Source: Siphonodentalium dalli (taxonomy: Eukaryota; Mollusca; Scaphopoda; Gadilida; Siphonodentaliidae). From it: DNA of 64,000 nucleotides. Both the position numbers and the translations under genes were made by a program. Location of the stretch: assembly GCA_032622095.1 (NCBI GenBank), contig CP136064.1, forward strand, positions 141,503,954-141,567,953. The letters are read 5' to 3'. How positions within the stretch are numbered: position 1 is the first letter of the stretch; the number at the start of each line of letters is the position of its first letter. Positions 10,420 through 22,045 of this stretch are shown here, piece by piece. Below the pieces are notes generated by a model. That model had not been told where the DNA came from, searched no databases, and worked only from the letters and a program-made list of their open reading frames with translations.

Positions 10420-10870
10420 AGTTCAATCGGACTCCCTGCTGGTTATTAAAGAGTGAATAGAGCGATTAGGAACTCGGAAATTTGAATGTCTTAAGTCCTA
10501 TATACATCAAGGAATGTTTCTTAATAATGTACTTCAATGCAGGTGAAGGTCTCAACTCGAAATTTCACTATTTAAGTGAATTTATGAGCGATTTGCTTTT
10601 CGTCGCTTATAATTATTATTGAATTTCTCCAGGGTAATTAATTCTCTGTTTATTGTGATACCGTCTCACAAAAGTCAGAGAAAAGGATGTTATTCAAGTT
10701 GGGACATTCAACAACAGTGAAACACATTATTAAGGAACAAATAATAACAAAGAAATATATTCCCCACGTTATTGTTTTTACTTTATAAGGTTCCTTGTCA
10801 AAACTTAAAAAAATTCCAAGGATTTGTATTAGTGGAATATGACCTGTCTCTCCAAAACGCTGTGATGGCA
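10420..10870. repeat. Dispersed repeat DR2, copy 1 (with F1 5' remnant)
   Basis: AACAAAGAAATATATTCCC, CTTGTCAAAACTTAAA, TTCCAAGG and GTGGAATATGA recur at 13,905-14,015 and, more diverged, at 26,190-26,330. The GGTGAAGGTCTCAACTCGAA part (10,540-10,560) is inverted relative to 13,847-13,885, suggesting an element with inverted ends. AGCGATTAGGAACTCGGAAA at 10,460 resembles the F1 5' region. The stretch 10,960-11,600 has no recognised content. Confidence 0.45.
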
Positions 10871-11612
10871 ATCCAAAACCATCCTTGGAAACATACAGAA
10901 CCCTACAGACAACCTCAACACCTGACATGCCCCCTTCAACCCGTCATGTTCCTTTGAGCAACCAGCCAGTCAACAACCACTAACAGAGCACCTCGTCAGA
11001 CCTCTACCTGAGACATTGATTTGATTTTTTCCCCAACTGATGGCCGTTTGAGACCATAATTTGGATAATATTCGACATAAATTGGTCCAAAAACAATTAA
11101 TTTCATTTGTTATGTTATTTTGTGATTATTATTATCAGTTTCATATATCATAATCATGATTTTAAACAATGGTGCTGTTATATATGGGGCAGACTTCTCT
11201 GCGGCCGTCTTCGTATGAGGCCGACTTCGTGCAGGGCCGACTTCTCCTGTATTCATGTAGGTCTGCACTCCCCACCCCCCCCACAAGCAAAAGTACTGGC
11301 CCAGTGACTGCATGCTGTCATACATGCATTATTTACATGCCAGAATACTCTAAAAATCACCACCATTTATATTTAATATAGTACATAAATACACAAAGGT
11401 GGATTGAATCTGGTATATTGTCGTTGAAATCGGTAAACTATCCGATTAGACCTACTTTCAGTTAATACTCCCAATTACTGCTGTCAAATCCGTATCAAAA
11501 TTATATAAATATACTCATTACTCGGTCAATTAAACTTTCGTCTCCAACAAACGTGATAAAAACAATGGACCAAATGGGATATATATCGTTAGTTCTTAGG
11601 CACACCTTTAAT

Positions 11613-11708
11613 TTTTTCAAATTTATTGATTATAATAATGTGATACATTGATGGAAAGAGCTCTTTCCATCAATGTATCACATTATTATAATCAATAAAT
11701 TTGAAAAA
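11613..11708. repeat. Perfect 96-bp palindrome
   Basis: Two 48-nt arms meet at GAG|CTC (11660/11661), with no spacer and no mismatch seen. The arm outer end is TTTTTCAAATTTATTGATTA. Probably a foldback MITE; no target duplication was identified. 11,709-12,027 is otherwise unannotated. Confidence 0.9.
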
Positions 11709-12027
11709 TGATCAAGGAAATATGGGTTGATAAAAAAATCGGACTTGGCACTGAAAGGGTTAAACGTATAAATTCTCTATATTTCGATTAAAATCTAGCA
11801 TGTCAGTTTATTATCGATTGATCTTTTGACCCGAGCATGCACACAGAAAACTCTACATCGACTCCGGGATCGAAGTGATGCATCAAGTTATTTAGTAAAA
11901 ATGATCCATTTCTCGTTTACGGCTTTTTGATTTGATGTAAACTCCACTGAACTGAATGGTCTTTGGCCAGACATTTGCAGACCTATTATTCTTTATGTCT
12001 TGGTTAATATTCCCATAGGCGGGAATA

Positions 12028-13452
12028 AATGAAAGTGTCAATGACACTGTAGCTCAACTTGGAAAGGGAATAATTTAATATATTACAGTCAATGGAGCGA
12101 TTAGGAATGTGGAAAGTTGAATGTCTAATACTAGTTTATAGACATGAAGAGAAAAGTAAAATCCAAGATGGCTGCTGGCAGCCATGTTTTCGGCCGAATG
12201 ACCCCAAAATGAGTCGTTCCCATCTACATGTCATCGTTAATATCAATGACAAATTTTATGACGATCAGACTAAAGGTACGACCTGTAGCCCATGCTAAAG
12301 AATTTAGTCATACAAAGAGTAAAATCCAAGATGGCTGCTGGCGGCCATGTTTTTTGGCCGATTGACCCCAAAATGACTCGTTCCAATCTACATGTCATTG
12401 TTAACATCCATGACAAATTTTATGATGATCAGACTAAAGGTACGACCTGTAGCCCGTGCTAAAGAATTTAGTCATACAAAGAGTAAAATCCAAGATGGCT
12501 GCTGGCGGCCACGTTTTTCCGCCAAATGACCCCAAAATTACTCGTTCCCATCTACATATCAACATTAACATCCAGGACAAATTTCATGATGATCAGACGA
12601 ATAGTACGACCTGTGGCCCGTGCTAATGGATTAAATTTTGAAATCCATGATGGCCGCTGGCGGCCATGTTTTTTGTCCGAATGACCCCAAAATGACTCAT
12701 TCCCATTTACATTCCAATTTCAACAGCCATGAAAATTTTTATGATCATCAGACTAAAGATACAACCTGTAGCCCGTGCTAAAGGATTTAGTCATACAAAG
12801 AGTAAAATCCAAGATGGCTGCTGGCGACCATGTTTTTTGGCCGATTGACCCCAAAATTACTCGTTCCCATCTACATGTCATTGTTAACATCCATGACAAA
12901 TTTTATGATGATCAGACTAAAGGTACGACCTGCAGCCCGTGATAAAGAATTTAGTCATACAAAGAGTAAAATCTAAGATGGCTGCTGTTGGCCATGTGTT
13001 TTGGCCGAATGACCCCAAAATTACTCGTTCCCATCTACATGTAAATATTATCATCCATGACAAATTTCATGATAATCAGACAATCAGTACGACCTGTGGC
13101 CCGTGCTAATGGATTAAATTTTGAAATCCAAGATGGCCGCTGGCGGCCATGTTTTTTGTCCGAATGACCCCAAAATGACTCGTTCCCATCTACATTCCAA
13201 TATCAACAGCCATGACAAATTTTATAATGATCAGACTAAAGGTACGACCTGTAGCCTGTGCTGAAGGATTTAGTCATACAAAGAGTAAAATCCAAGATGG
13301 CTGCTGACGGCCATGTTTTTTGGCCGAATGACCCCAAAATGACTCGTTCCCATCTACATGTGATTATTAACATTCTTGACAAATTTTATGATGATCAGAC
13401 TAAAAGTAGGACCTGTAGCCCGTGCTAAAGGATTTAGTCATGCAAAGAGTAA
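12028..13452 (+). repeat. F1 element with 5' end, truncated 3'
   Basis: The 5' end AATGAAAGTGTCAATGACAC contains the hairpin GTGTC-AAT-GACAC (12035-12047) followed by TGTAGCTCAACTTGG. Eight core monomers follow. It ends abruptly at GCAAAGAGTAAAAT, joined to a CGGAAA-rich array. No microsatellite or 3' hairpin. Confidence 0.85.
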
Positions 13453-13830
13453 AATGACTTTCGGCGAAATGTCCATTCCGGCGAAATTTACTTCCGGTGA
13501 GGAGTCCAGTCCCCCATCATGAATTTTCAAAGTTTTCGGAAATTTACTTTCCGCAATGTCGACGTTACGGACTTTGCGGAAAATAGCGGAATGTTTGCGG
13601 AAATCTTTATTTAACGTTTCGGTAATTTTTGCGGAAAACTTATGGCGTTTGCGGAAATCTTTATGTAACGTTTCGGTAATTTTGCGGAAAACTCATGGCG
13701 TTTTTTCGGAACATTTGCGGAAAAATTCAGACGATAGCGTTGCGGAAATCTCGACGTTTCGGAAAATAATTGCGGATTCCGCAAAGACTTTTGAGACGCT
13801 CCCTAAGCGACGCAAAGGAAATCGTTCATA
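13453..13830 (+). repeat. TTGCGGAAA-rich short-motif array
   Basis: TTTGCGGAAA, TTTCGGTAA and similar motifs recur about a dozen times. A 50-60 bp piece (GCGGAAATCTTTATGTAACG to GCGGAAAACTTATGGCG) is duplicated in tandem. The 91-codon ORF at 13556 is made of this repetition and is not treated as a gene. CpG content is higher than in the neighbouring DNA. Confidence 0.7.
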
Positions 13831-13839
13831 AAGTCACTT

Positions 13840-14020
13840 AAATCGTGCAATTTCGAGACGGGATCTTCACCTACAGTGAAGTACAATATTCAGGAACAGG
13901 TGATAACAAAGAAATATATTCCCTGTATTATTCTTTCGAATGTTAGCTTCTCTGTCAAAACTTCAAAAAGTTCCAAGGTTTTGTACTGGTGGAATATATG
14001 ATCTCTACCACACTTGGAAA
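13840..14020. repeat. Dispersed repeat DR2, copy 2
   Basis: Contains AACAAAGAAATATATTCCCT, CTCTGTCAAAACTTCAAAAA and GGTGGAATATATGATCTCTA, matching 10,745-10,860. A GATCTTCACCTACAGTGAAG segment lies upstream. Confidence 0.55.
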
Positions 14021-14093
14021 ACTCGAATCACACAAGAACTTTAATAGGGAGATATCACGAAATCACGAATTTTGTCCCGCTGCTGACTCACCA

Positions 14094-15901
14094 AATGAAA
14101 GTGTCAATGACACTGTAGCTCAACTTGGAAAGGGAATAATTTAATATATTACAGTCAATGGAGCGATTAGGAATGTGGAAAGTTGAATGTCAAATACTAG
14201 TTTATAGACATGAAGAGAAAAGTAAAATCCAAGATGGCTGCTGGCGGCCATGTTTTCGGCCGAATGACCCAAAAATGAGTCGTTCCCATCTACATGTCAT
14301 CGTTAACATCAATGACAAATTTTATGACGATCAGACTCAAGGTACGACCTGTGGCCCGTGCTAATGGATTAAATTTTGAAATCCAAGATGGCCACTGGCG
14401 GCCATGTTTTTTGTCCGAATGACCCCAAAATGACTTGTTCCCATTTACATTCCAATTTCAACAGCCATGAAAAATTTTATGATGATCAGACTAAAGGTAC
14501 GACCTGTAGCCCGTGCTAAAGAATTTAGTCATGCAAAGAGTAAAATCCAAGATGGCTGCTGGCGGCCATGTTTTTTGGCCGAATGACCCCAAAATTACTC
14601 GTTTCCCATCTACATGTCAATATTATCATCCATGACAAATTTCATGATGATCAGACAAACAGTACGACCTGTGGCCCGTGCTAATGGATTAAATTTTGAA
14701 ATCCAAGATGGCCGCTGGCGGCCATGTTTTTTGTCCGAATGACCCAAAAATGACTCGTTCCCATCTACATTCCTCAATATCAACAGCCATGACAAATTTT
14801 ATGATGATCAGACTAAAGGTACGACCTGTAGCCCGTGCTAAAGGATTTAGTCATACAAAGAGTAAAATCCAAGATGGCTGCTGGCGGCCATGTTTTTTGG
14901 CCGAATAACCCCAAAAGGACTCGTTCCCATCTACATGTCATTGTTAACATCCATGACAAATTTTATGATGATCAGACAAAAGGTACGACCTGTAGCCCGT
15001 GCTAAAGGATTTAGTCATACAAAGAGTAAAATCCAAGATGGCTGCTGGTGGCCATGTTTTTGAGTCAAATGACCCCAAAATGACTCGTTCCCATCTATAT
15101 GTCAATATTAACATCCATGACAAATTTCATGATGATCAGACGAACAGTGCGACCTGTGGCCCGTGCTAATGGATTGAATTTTGAAAACAAAGATGGCCAC
15201 TGGCGGCCATGTTTTTTGTCCCAATGACCCCAAAATGACTCGTTCCCATCTACATTCCAATTTCAACAGCCATGACAAATTTCATGATTATCAGACTAAA
15301 GGTACGACCTGTAGCACGTGCTAAAGGATTTAGTCATACAAAGAGTAAAATCCAAGATGGCTGCTGGCGGCCATGTTTTTTGCCCGAATAACCCAAAAAT
15401 GACTTGTTCCCATCTACATGTCATTGTTAACATCCATGACAAATTTTATGATGATCTGACTAAAGGTACGACCTGTAGCCCGTGCTAAAGGATTTAGTCA
15501 TGCAAAGAGTAAAATCGAAGATGGCTGCTGGCGGCCATGTTTTTTGGCCGAATGACCCCAAAATTACTCGTTCCCATCTACATGTCAATATTAACATCCA
15601 TGACAAATTTCATGACGATCAGACGAACAGTACGGCCTGTAGCCCGTGCTAATTGATTGAATTTTGAAATCTAAGATGGCCGCTGGCAGCCATGTTTTTT
15701 TTCCGAATGACCCCAAAATGAATTATTCCGGTACAAATGTTGATGTCAACAGCTATGACAAATTTCATAATGATCCGATCAAAGGTACGACCTGTAGCCT
15801 CTATTGTTGACGCCTTACACACACACACACGCACACACGGACGATGGACGACAAAGCCATGGCAATAGCTCAAACTTTACAAAGTAAAGTTGAGCTAATA
15901 A
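14094..15901 (+). repeat. Complete F1 element
   Basis: 5' hairpin GTGTC-AAT-GACAC (14101-14113), about ten monomers of 155-165 bp, an AC then GGACGATGGACGAC microsatellite (about 15,818-15,852), and the 3' hairpin (15867-15896) with AATAA. It is the only copy in the window with both ends and gives the full element layout (about 1.8 kb). Confidence 0.85.
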
Positions 15902-16835
15902 GCCGATTTGCTGTCGTCATCATTGGGAGCATGTATGGAGATTTGCAATATTTACAACACTACTAGGACTGGGTTTACGGTATTATCAGAATCCAACAAT
16001 GTCGCAAATATAGCACGTGCAGAGATGTGTAAATTTTTAGGCTACTGTAAAATCCAAGATGGCTGCTGGCGGCCATGTTTATTGGCCGAATGACCCCAAA
16101 ATGACTCGTTCCCATCTACATGCGATTATTAACATCCATGACAAATTTTATGATGATCTGACTAAAGGTACGACCTGTAGCCCGTGCTAAAGGATTTAGT
16201 CATGCAAAGAGTAAAATCGAAGATGGCTGCTGGCGGCCATGTTTTTTGGCCGAATGACCCCAAAATTACTCGTTCCCATCTACATGTCAATATTAACATC
16301 CATGACAAATTTCATGACGATCAGACGAACAGTACGGCCTGTAGCCCGTGCTAATTGATTGAATTTTGAAATCTAAGATGGCCGCTGGCAGCCATGTTTT
16401 TTTTCCGAATGACCCCAAAATGAATTATTCCGGTACAAATGTTGATGTCAACAGCTATGACAAATTTCATAATGATCCGATCAAAGGTACGACCTGTAGC
16501 CTCTATTGTTGACGCCTTACACACACACACACGCACACACGGACGATGGACGACAAAGCCATGGCAATAGCTCAAACTTTACAAAGTAAAGTTGAGCTAA
16601 TAAGCCGATTTGCTGTCGTCATCATTGGGAGCATGTATGGAGATTTGCAATATTTACAACACTACTAGGACTGGGTTTACGGTATTATCAGAATCCAACA
16701 ATGTCGCAAATATAGCACGTGCAGAGATGTGTAAATTTTTAGGCTACTGTAAAATCCAAGATGGCTGCTGGCGGCCATGTTTTTTGGCCGAATGACCCCA
16801 AAATGACTCGTTCCCATCTACATGCGATTATTAAC
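15432..16835 (+). repeat. 702-bp tandem segmental duplication
   Basis: Two nearly identical 702-bp units (about 15,432-16,133 and 16,134-16,835). Each holds the last F1 monomers, microsatellite, 3' hairpin, a 148-bp non-F1 spacer and one returning F1 monomer. I saw a single mismatch (GTTTATTGG versus GTTTTTTGG). The boundaries are approximate because F1 monomers flank both sides. Confidence 0.8.
15902..16049 (+). repeat. Non-F1 spacer, three copies
   Basis: GCCGATTTGCTGTCGTCATC to GGCTACTGTAAA occurs at 15902-16049, 16604-16751 and 17953-18100. Only the third continues into unique sequence (CCCCCTGTTTTGCG), so that is the original flank. The first two join an F1 monomer at GTAAA. Confidence 0.8.
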
Positions 16836-17952
16836 ATTCTTGACAAATTTTATGATGATCAGACTAAAAGTAGGACCTGTAGCCCGTGCTAAAGGATTTA
16901 GTCATGCAAAGAGTAAAATCCAAGACGGCTGCTGGCGGCCATGTTTTTTGGCCGAATGACCCCAAAATGACTCGTTCCCATCTACATGTCATTGTTAACA
17001 TCCATGACAAATTTTATGATGATCAGACAAAAGGTACGACCTGTAGCCCGTGCTAAAGGATTTAGTCATACAAAGAGTAAAATCCAAGATGGCAGCTGGT
17101 GGCCATGTTTTTGAGTCAAATGACCCCAAAATGACTCGTTCCCATCTACATGTCAATATTAACATCCATGACAAATTTCATGATGATCAGACAAACAGTG
17201 CGACCTGTGGCCCGTGCTAATGGATTGAATTTTGAAAACAAAGATGGCCACTGGCGGCCATGTTTTTTGTCCCAATGACCCCAAAATGACTCGTTCCCAT
17301 CTACATTCCAATTTCAACAGCCATGACAAATTTCATGATTATCAGACTAAAGGTACGACCTGTAGCCCGTGCTAAAGGATTTAGTCATACAAAGAGTAAA
17401 ATCCAAGATGGCTGCTGGCGGCCATGTTTTTTGCCCAAATAACCCAAAAATGACTTGTTCCCATCTACATGTCATTGTTAACATCCATGACAAATTTTAT
17501 GATGATCTGACTAAAGGTACGACCTGTAGCCCGTGCTAAAGGATTTAGTCATGCAAAGAGTAAAATCGAAGATGGCTGCTGGCGGCCATGTTTTTTGGCC
17601 GAATGACCCCAAAATTACTCGTTCCCATCTACATGTCAATATTAACATCCATGACAAATTTCATGACGATCAGACGAACAGTATGGCCTGTAGCCCGTGC
17701 TAATGGATTGAATTTTGAAATCTAAGATGGCCGCTGGCGGCCATGTTATTTTTCCGAATGACCCCAAAATGAATTATTCCGGTACAAATGTTGATGTCAA
17801 CAGCTATGACAAATTTCATAATGATCCGATCAAAGGTACGACCTGTAGCCTCTATTGTTGACGCCTTACGCACACACACACGCACACACGGACGACGGAC
17901 GACAAAGCCATGGCAATAGCTCAAACTTTACAAAGTAGAGTTGAGCTAATAA
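16140..17952 (+). repeat. F1 arrays of the 2.05 kb duplication
   Basis: Sequence from about 16,985 to 18,100 repeats 14,935-16,049 at an offset of about 2,051 bp, with scattered substitutions. It includes unusual monomer variants (GGCCATGTTTTTGAGTCAAA) present in both. Ends in a GGACGACGGACGAC microsatellite and hairpin 17918-17947. Confidence 0.8.
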
Positions 17953-18100
17953 GCCGATTTGCTGTCGTCATCATTGGGAGCATGTATGGAGATTTGCAAT
18001 ATTTGCAACACTACTAGGACTGGGTTTACAGTATTATCAGAATCCAACGATGTCGCAAATATAGCATGTGCAGAGATGTGTAAATTTTTAGGCTACTGTA

Positions 18101-19020
18101 AACCCCCTGTTTTGCGTCCATATTAAACGTGAGTTTGATATAGAATGACAAATTGAAACTGTTAGACGATCCACATGCCACACGGAAAGTATACTATAAA
18201 CCAGGTTGGGCAGGTTGGGGGGATAATTTATTTGAGTTTTTATTCTTCTATTGATACTGGTTTGCACATTAAACGGTGACCGATGACCCAAACGAGGACA
18301 AGTTACCTAATCGCAAAATTACTCGTACGAAATCAAAATGTGCATTGTTTACGGCAGAACTGGAGTACGGTATAATTTCATAATTCGACAATGCAGAAAA
18401 TTAAGGAAGAGGTCAAGTGACCAATTTTGAATGGACATTTCCATGCAAAACTCCGTAGTAAAAGTTACAAATTGCAGATATTTCTGGGTGTGACTGTGTG
18501 CAGTATTGAAAACAATACCGGTACACATTTATCTGGCCCGACCCGGCTTAGAATTTGTTCCATTGAGAAAGTTGATGTATTAATATTTTATTTTTTTAAT
18601 ATTTTATTTATTTTTCGTGTTGTAATTCCAGAAATAATTTCTCAAAAATAAATTTATAGCATAAATTGCCTATTTACCAAGCCCAGCCGCCAGTTAAGAG
18701 GTTATGTCTTTTTAATCATATGGCTGCTTTAGTTCCCAGACAATGCTTGATATATAACTTTTGCTGGGGTGGTTTGCATGCAAATCCCCATTCAAAATGA
18801 TTGGTCACTTGACCTCCCCCTTAATAGAACTTTCTTCACGAGATATTCGGGGCTTTGTCAACCACCATGACGGATTTGCGGCCACATCAAAACGTATGAT
18901 TGAATTCTGACACGAAAATATTACGTGTTGCCTATAATATAAACCGGGGTCTGGGAATCATTTATTTGGGACTTTAATCTTCTATTTATAAAAGTTCATT
19001 AAACGGAGTTTGAATTGTCC
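18101..19020. other. No gene recognised
   Basis: Intronic sequence. CTTGACCTC-like words flank ATTTTGAATGGACATTTCCA (18,420) and GCAAATCCCCATTCAAAATG (18,779) in inverted orientation, suggesting a diverged inverted repeat around 18.4-18.8 kb. No coding signal was seen. Confidence 0.4.
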
Positions 19021-19024
19021 CGAT

Positions 19025-19345
19025 ACTAACCAAATCCGAGATTTTAGCAAATCGGAGAAATTTACTAATATACAAAACTCCAATCACATCGTCGTTTTCA
19101 TATATGAGAAAACACCGATCAAATCTTATCAAATCGGAGTTTTCACATCGTCGTTTTCATATCAGAGATAAAAATCGGAGTTTTATTAAGTGTTCATCGG
19201 AATTTTCACCGGAATTGATCGGAGTTCTTGGCCGGAGAAAAAACTCCGATCTGAGAAATTCCGATGATTGGAGGGCGAAATTTCCGATTAAAACTCCGAT
19301 TAAATGCTCCGATCACCGACGGAAATTCCGTCGGAATTGGACAAG
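19025..19345. repeat. ATCGGAGTTTT short-motif array in both orientations
   Basis: ATCGGAGTTTT occurs repeatedly in the left half and AAAACTCCGAT in the right half, ending with GACGGAAATTCCGTC. The array is therefore a loose inverted repeat. The 115-codon ORF at 19104 reads through it and is not treated as a gene. Confidence 0.65.
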
Positions 19346-19504
19346 ACCCCTTATTATGAGAGAACAAAGATATAATAATAAGTCACTTGCTATCATTGGT
19401 GTTGCACAGTCAACATTGTCAGATATATACAGAAACTTCAATATGAGCTGAATAGCATTACTTTCAGAACAATGAAAATGGCAAAAAATAGTATATGAAC
19501 ATAC

Positions 19505-19702
19505 CCATGTTCCACGTCCCAATGAACAGAGATATTTGGTCAACCTCTGTAGCTGCAGAATGTATGCTCTTCATTTGTAGGATTTGAAGACAGAAATTCT
19601 CGCGATCATGAATTGTGCTGAATTCGTACGACAAATTCTTCATTCCCTGCAGTATTATATCTAGCATACAATTGTTCTTTGTACTTTTAATCAACTGCAA
19701 AA
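19505..19702 (-). CDS. INPP5D/INPPL1: SHIP-like 5-phosphatase, exon with end of PH-like domain and GTWN motif
   Basis: A 198-nt exon on the minus strand. Acceptor CTCTCGTTTCAG (intron AG at 19703-19704); donor ATGG|GTATGT. It enters in phase 1 (completing a Val codon with the exon at 22973) and leaves in phase 1. It encodes LQLIKSTKNNCMLDIILQGM, KNLSYEF, DRENFCLQILQMKSIHS and DQISLFIGTWNM. The first part matches the last strands and helix of the PH-like domain preceding the SHIP catalytic domain. FIGTWNMG is the first catalytic motif; its Asn binds Mg. A second possible acceptor (TTTTGCAG, 8 nt further in) would break the phase, so the upstream one is preferred. Confidence 0.92.
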
Positions 19703-19705
19703 CTG

Positions 19706-19800
19706 AAACGAGAGGCCGATCCTGATCGTCAGATGTTTAACCCATATCTTCAACCATAGTGACTACAACAATCGAAACCATCAGTCAATAACTGAATATA
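19706..19800 (+). repeat. Dispersed repeat F10, copy 2
   Basis: ACGAGAGGCCGATCCTGATC, then CAGATGTTTAACCCATA, diverged from 9148-9245. Its left edge lies within a few bases of the exon, so the polypyrimidine tract and AG of this splice acceptor fall inside or at the edge of the repeat. Confidence 0.5.
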
Positions 19801-19994
19801 TACTGTTTTTATGAGAATATGACAATATTAAAGTGGGTGAAAAATATTATTAGATGGGATAGCATGTGCCTATGAAATGGCTGGACAGGGTTAATATTTC
19901 CGGAGCCAATCAAACAAACAATACCAAATACCATGCAGGTGAGGAGTGTGTTATAAATATGAACCAATACAGGGAATATGAACACTAGTATATA

Positions 19995-20580
19995 AATAAG
20001 TCTTTTTTTGCCGATTGACCCCAAAATGACACTGTTTCCCATCTACATGTCAATGTCAACAGCCTTGACAAATTTCATGATGATCCGACCAAAGGTATGT
20101 CCTGTTGCCAATGCCAAAGGATTTAGTCATGCAGCAAAAGTAAAATCCAAGATGGCTGCCAGCGGCCATGTTTTATGGCCGATTGACCCCAAGATGACTT
20201 GTTCCCATCTACATGTCATTGTTAACATCCATGACAAATTTCATTATGATTCGACCAAAGGTACAACCTGTAGCCTGTGCCAAACAATTTAGTCAAGCAA
20301 AGATTAAAATCCAAGATGGCTGCTGCCGGCCATGTTTCATGGCTGATCGACCCCAAACTTACTCGTTCCCATCAACATGTCAATATTAACATCCATGACA
20401 AATTTCATGATGATCAGACAAAGATCATGATCCGGCCTGTAGTCTGTGCTAATGGATTGAATTTTGAAATCCAAGATGGCCGCTGGTGGCCATGGTTTTT
20501 TCCGAATGACCCCAAAATGACTCGTTCCCATCTACATGTCAATGTCACCAACTATTTTATAATGATCAGAACAAAGCGCT
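19995..20580 (+). repeat. F1 core fragment, older
   Basis: Three and a half diverged monomers (CCGATTGACCCCAAAATGAC, CAAGATGGCTGCCAGCGGCC, CAAGATGGCCGCTGGTGGCC) without recognisable termini. Confidence 0.8.
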
Positions 20581-20705
20581 ACCCAGGATGGTGCAGACAA
20601 CTGTGCACGTGGTCCGCGCTATTGATCATGTCTTATTCAGGCACCAAGTGTAGGATTCCTTGCAATCTGTTAATCATCAGTGTCGGTGATCGCTCGTCCT
20701 GAGTA

Positions 20706-21693
20706 ACAAGACAGTCAATGACTGTGGAGATGCTCACCAGACTGTAAAGACTGAGAAGACTGGGACTCGGAAGACCATAAGAGTTAGTACTTGTCAAATT
20801 CACTTAAAAACAAGTAGTCCTAAAGAGGGAAGTAGCCTAGAGGGTCTCTGTTGAGCAGTGGGGTGTCCACCTTGAAATATGGTCCAGATCCCACCACCCC
20901 ACATAGTCCATAGTCTGCTCCCTCCCAACTGAAGCAAGCACACTCCCAAGTTCGTAAAATTCCTTTGCACATGTTGGAATTTTACAACTGATACCTCAAG
21001 CTTTCCTAACTGTGGCAAAGTTACAACCAGACATACCCCCATTTTTTAATGGTGGACCACATACAAACACACAAACAACTCTCCATAGGCAATATACACA
21101 AAATGCCATTTCTTGATTGGTCGAACACATTTTAACAAATCTTGTAACCCAGTCCCAAGTAACACAAAGACCCTCCATACTAGTTACTACATATAAGCTA
21201 AATAGGACCGATGGCTCTTGAGGAGCCATTTTAAGAACTACTATGGGGGAAGAGTTATGTCCCTGGTCGCACCCCTATTTGACCTGGTGAACCCATTTCA
21301 ACAGATCTGAATCCCAGTCACCCAAGGAATCTCTATACCAAAATGTACGCTAAATATGCCAAATGGTTCTTGAGAAGATGTTTTAAAAATAACTAATGAG
21401 GGAAAGAATTATGTCCGTGGCTCTGACCCTATTTGACCCAGTGATCCAATTCTGAATCATATCTGAATCCTTGTCACCCATATAAGCTAATAGGCCTGAT
21501 GGTTCTTGATAGGAAGACATTTTAAGAATTACAATGGATGGACAAGTTATGTCCCTGGCTCCGCCCTTATTTGCCCAGGTGACCTATTTTAACACATCTG
21601 TATCCCTGTCACCCAAGGACCTTCCATAACAATTATAAGCTATTATAAGCTATATAAAATATGTCTCAATTCTTCATTTCAGGTAAGCTAAGA
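20706..21693 (+). repeat. F3 element with 5' end
   Basis: 5' hairpin ACAGTC-AAT-GACTGT (20711-20725), then GGAGATGCTCACCAGACTG, matched at 56719 onward. Core units from about 21,190 (GGCTCTTGAGGAGCCATTTT, AGTTATGTCCCTGG, CCCTATTTGACC). The end is worn (TTCAGGTAAGCTAAGAAAAA), without a clear microsatellite. Confidence 0.75.
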
Positions 21694-22045
21694 AAAATGC
21701 CTCCTTCTTTCTCATCCAGTTTCCCATATGTATTTACCTGAGAAAACAGGTATTTAGTTTTACTGGCCTAACTGTCAGATTCATCATTCACACTTGCCCT
21801 TGGGGGTTTGTTATCATAAGCTATGGGTCATTTATATACAAACTCTTTAACAGGCAGAGAATTTTAGGCTATTAATCAAAGGAGCTGTCATTCCAATCAG
21901 ATTTTGTTAACACTCCCATTTCATTTAATACTTTATAATCAATGTGACTTCTATATGGTGTTAAGTAAACATTCTGTGATTGCAGACAACTTCCTCATAT
22001 CTCATAGAGCTCTGAGTATCTGCTAACTGTTTGCATGTTCTTGAT

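Larger units (their letters stand above)
4944..19504 (-). other. INPP5D/INPPL1: 14.56 kb intron of the SHIP-like gene
   Basis: Bounded by donor G|GTATGTTC (minus strand, at 19504) and acceptor TCATTCTCAG (at 4944). Both sides are phase 1. It contains F1, F3, F4 and F5 elements, a decayed hAT element and the 2.05 kb duplication. All F elements lie antisense to the gene. Confidence 0.85.

Noticed and set aside
13556-13831. 91-codon ORF with repeated LRK and AEN patterns
   Set aside because: Translation of the TTGCGGAAA array; no sign of protein selection.
15649-17924. Three similar 74-codon minus-strand ORFs
   Set aside because: They are the F1 terminus and microsatellite translated three times because of segmental duplication.
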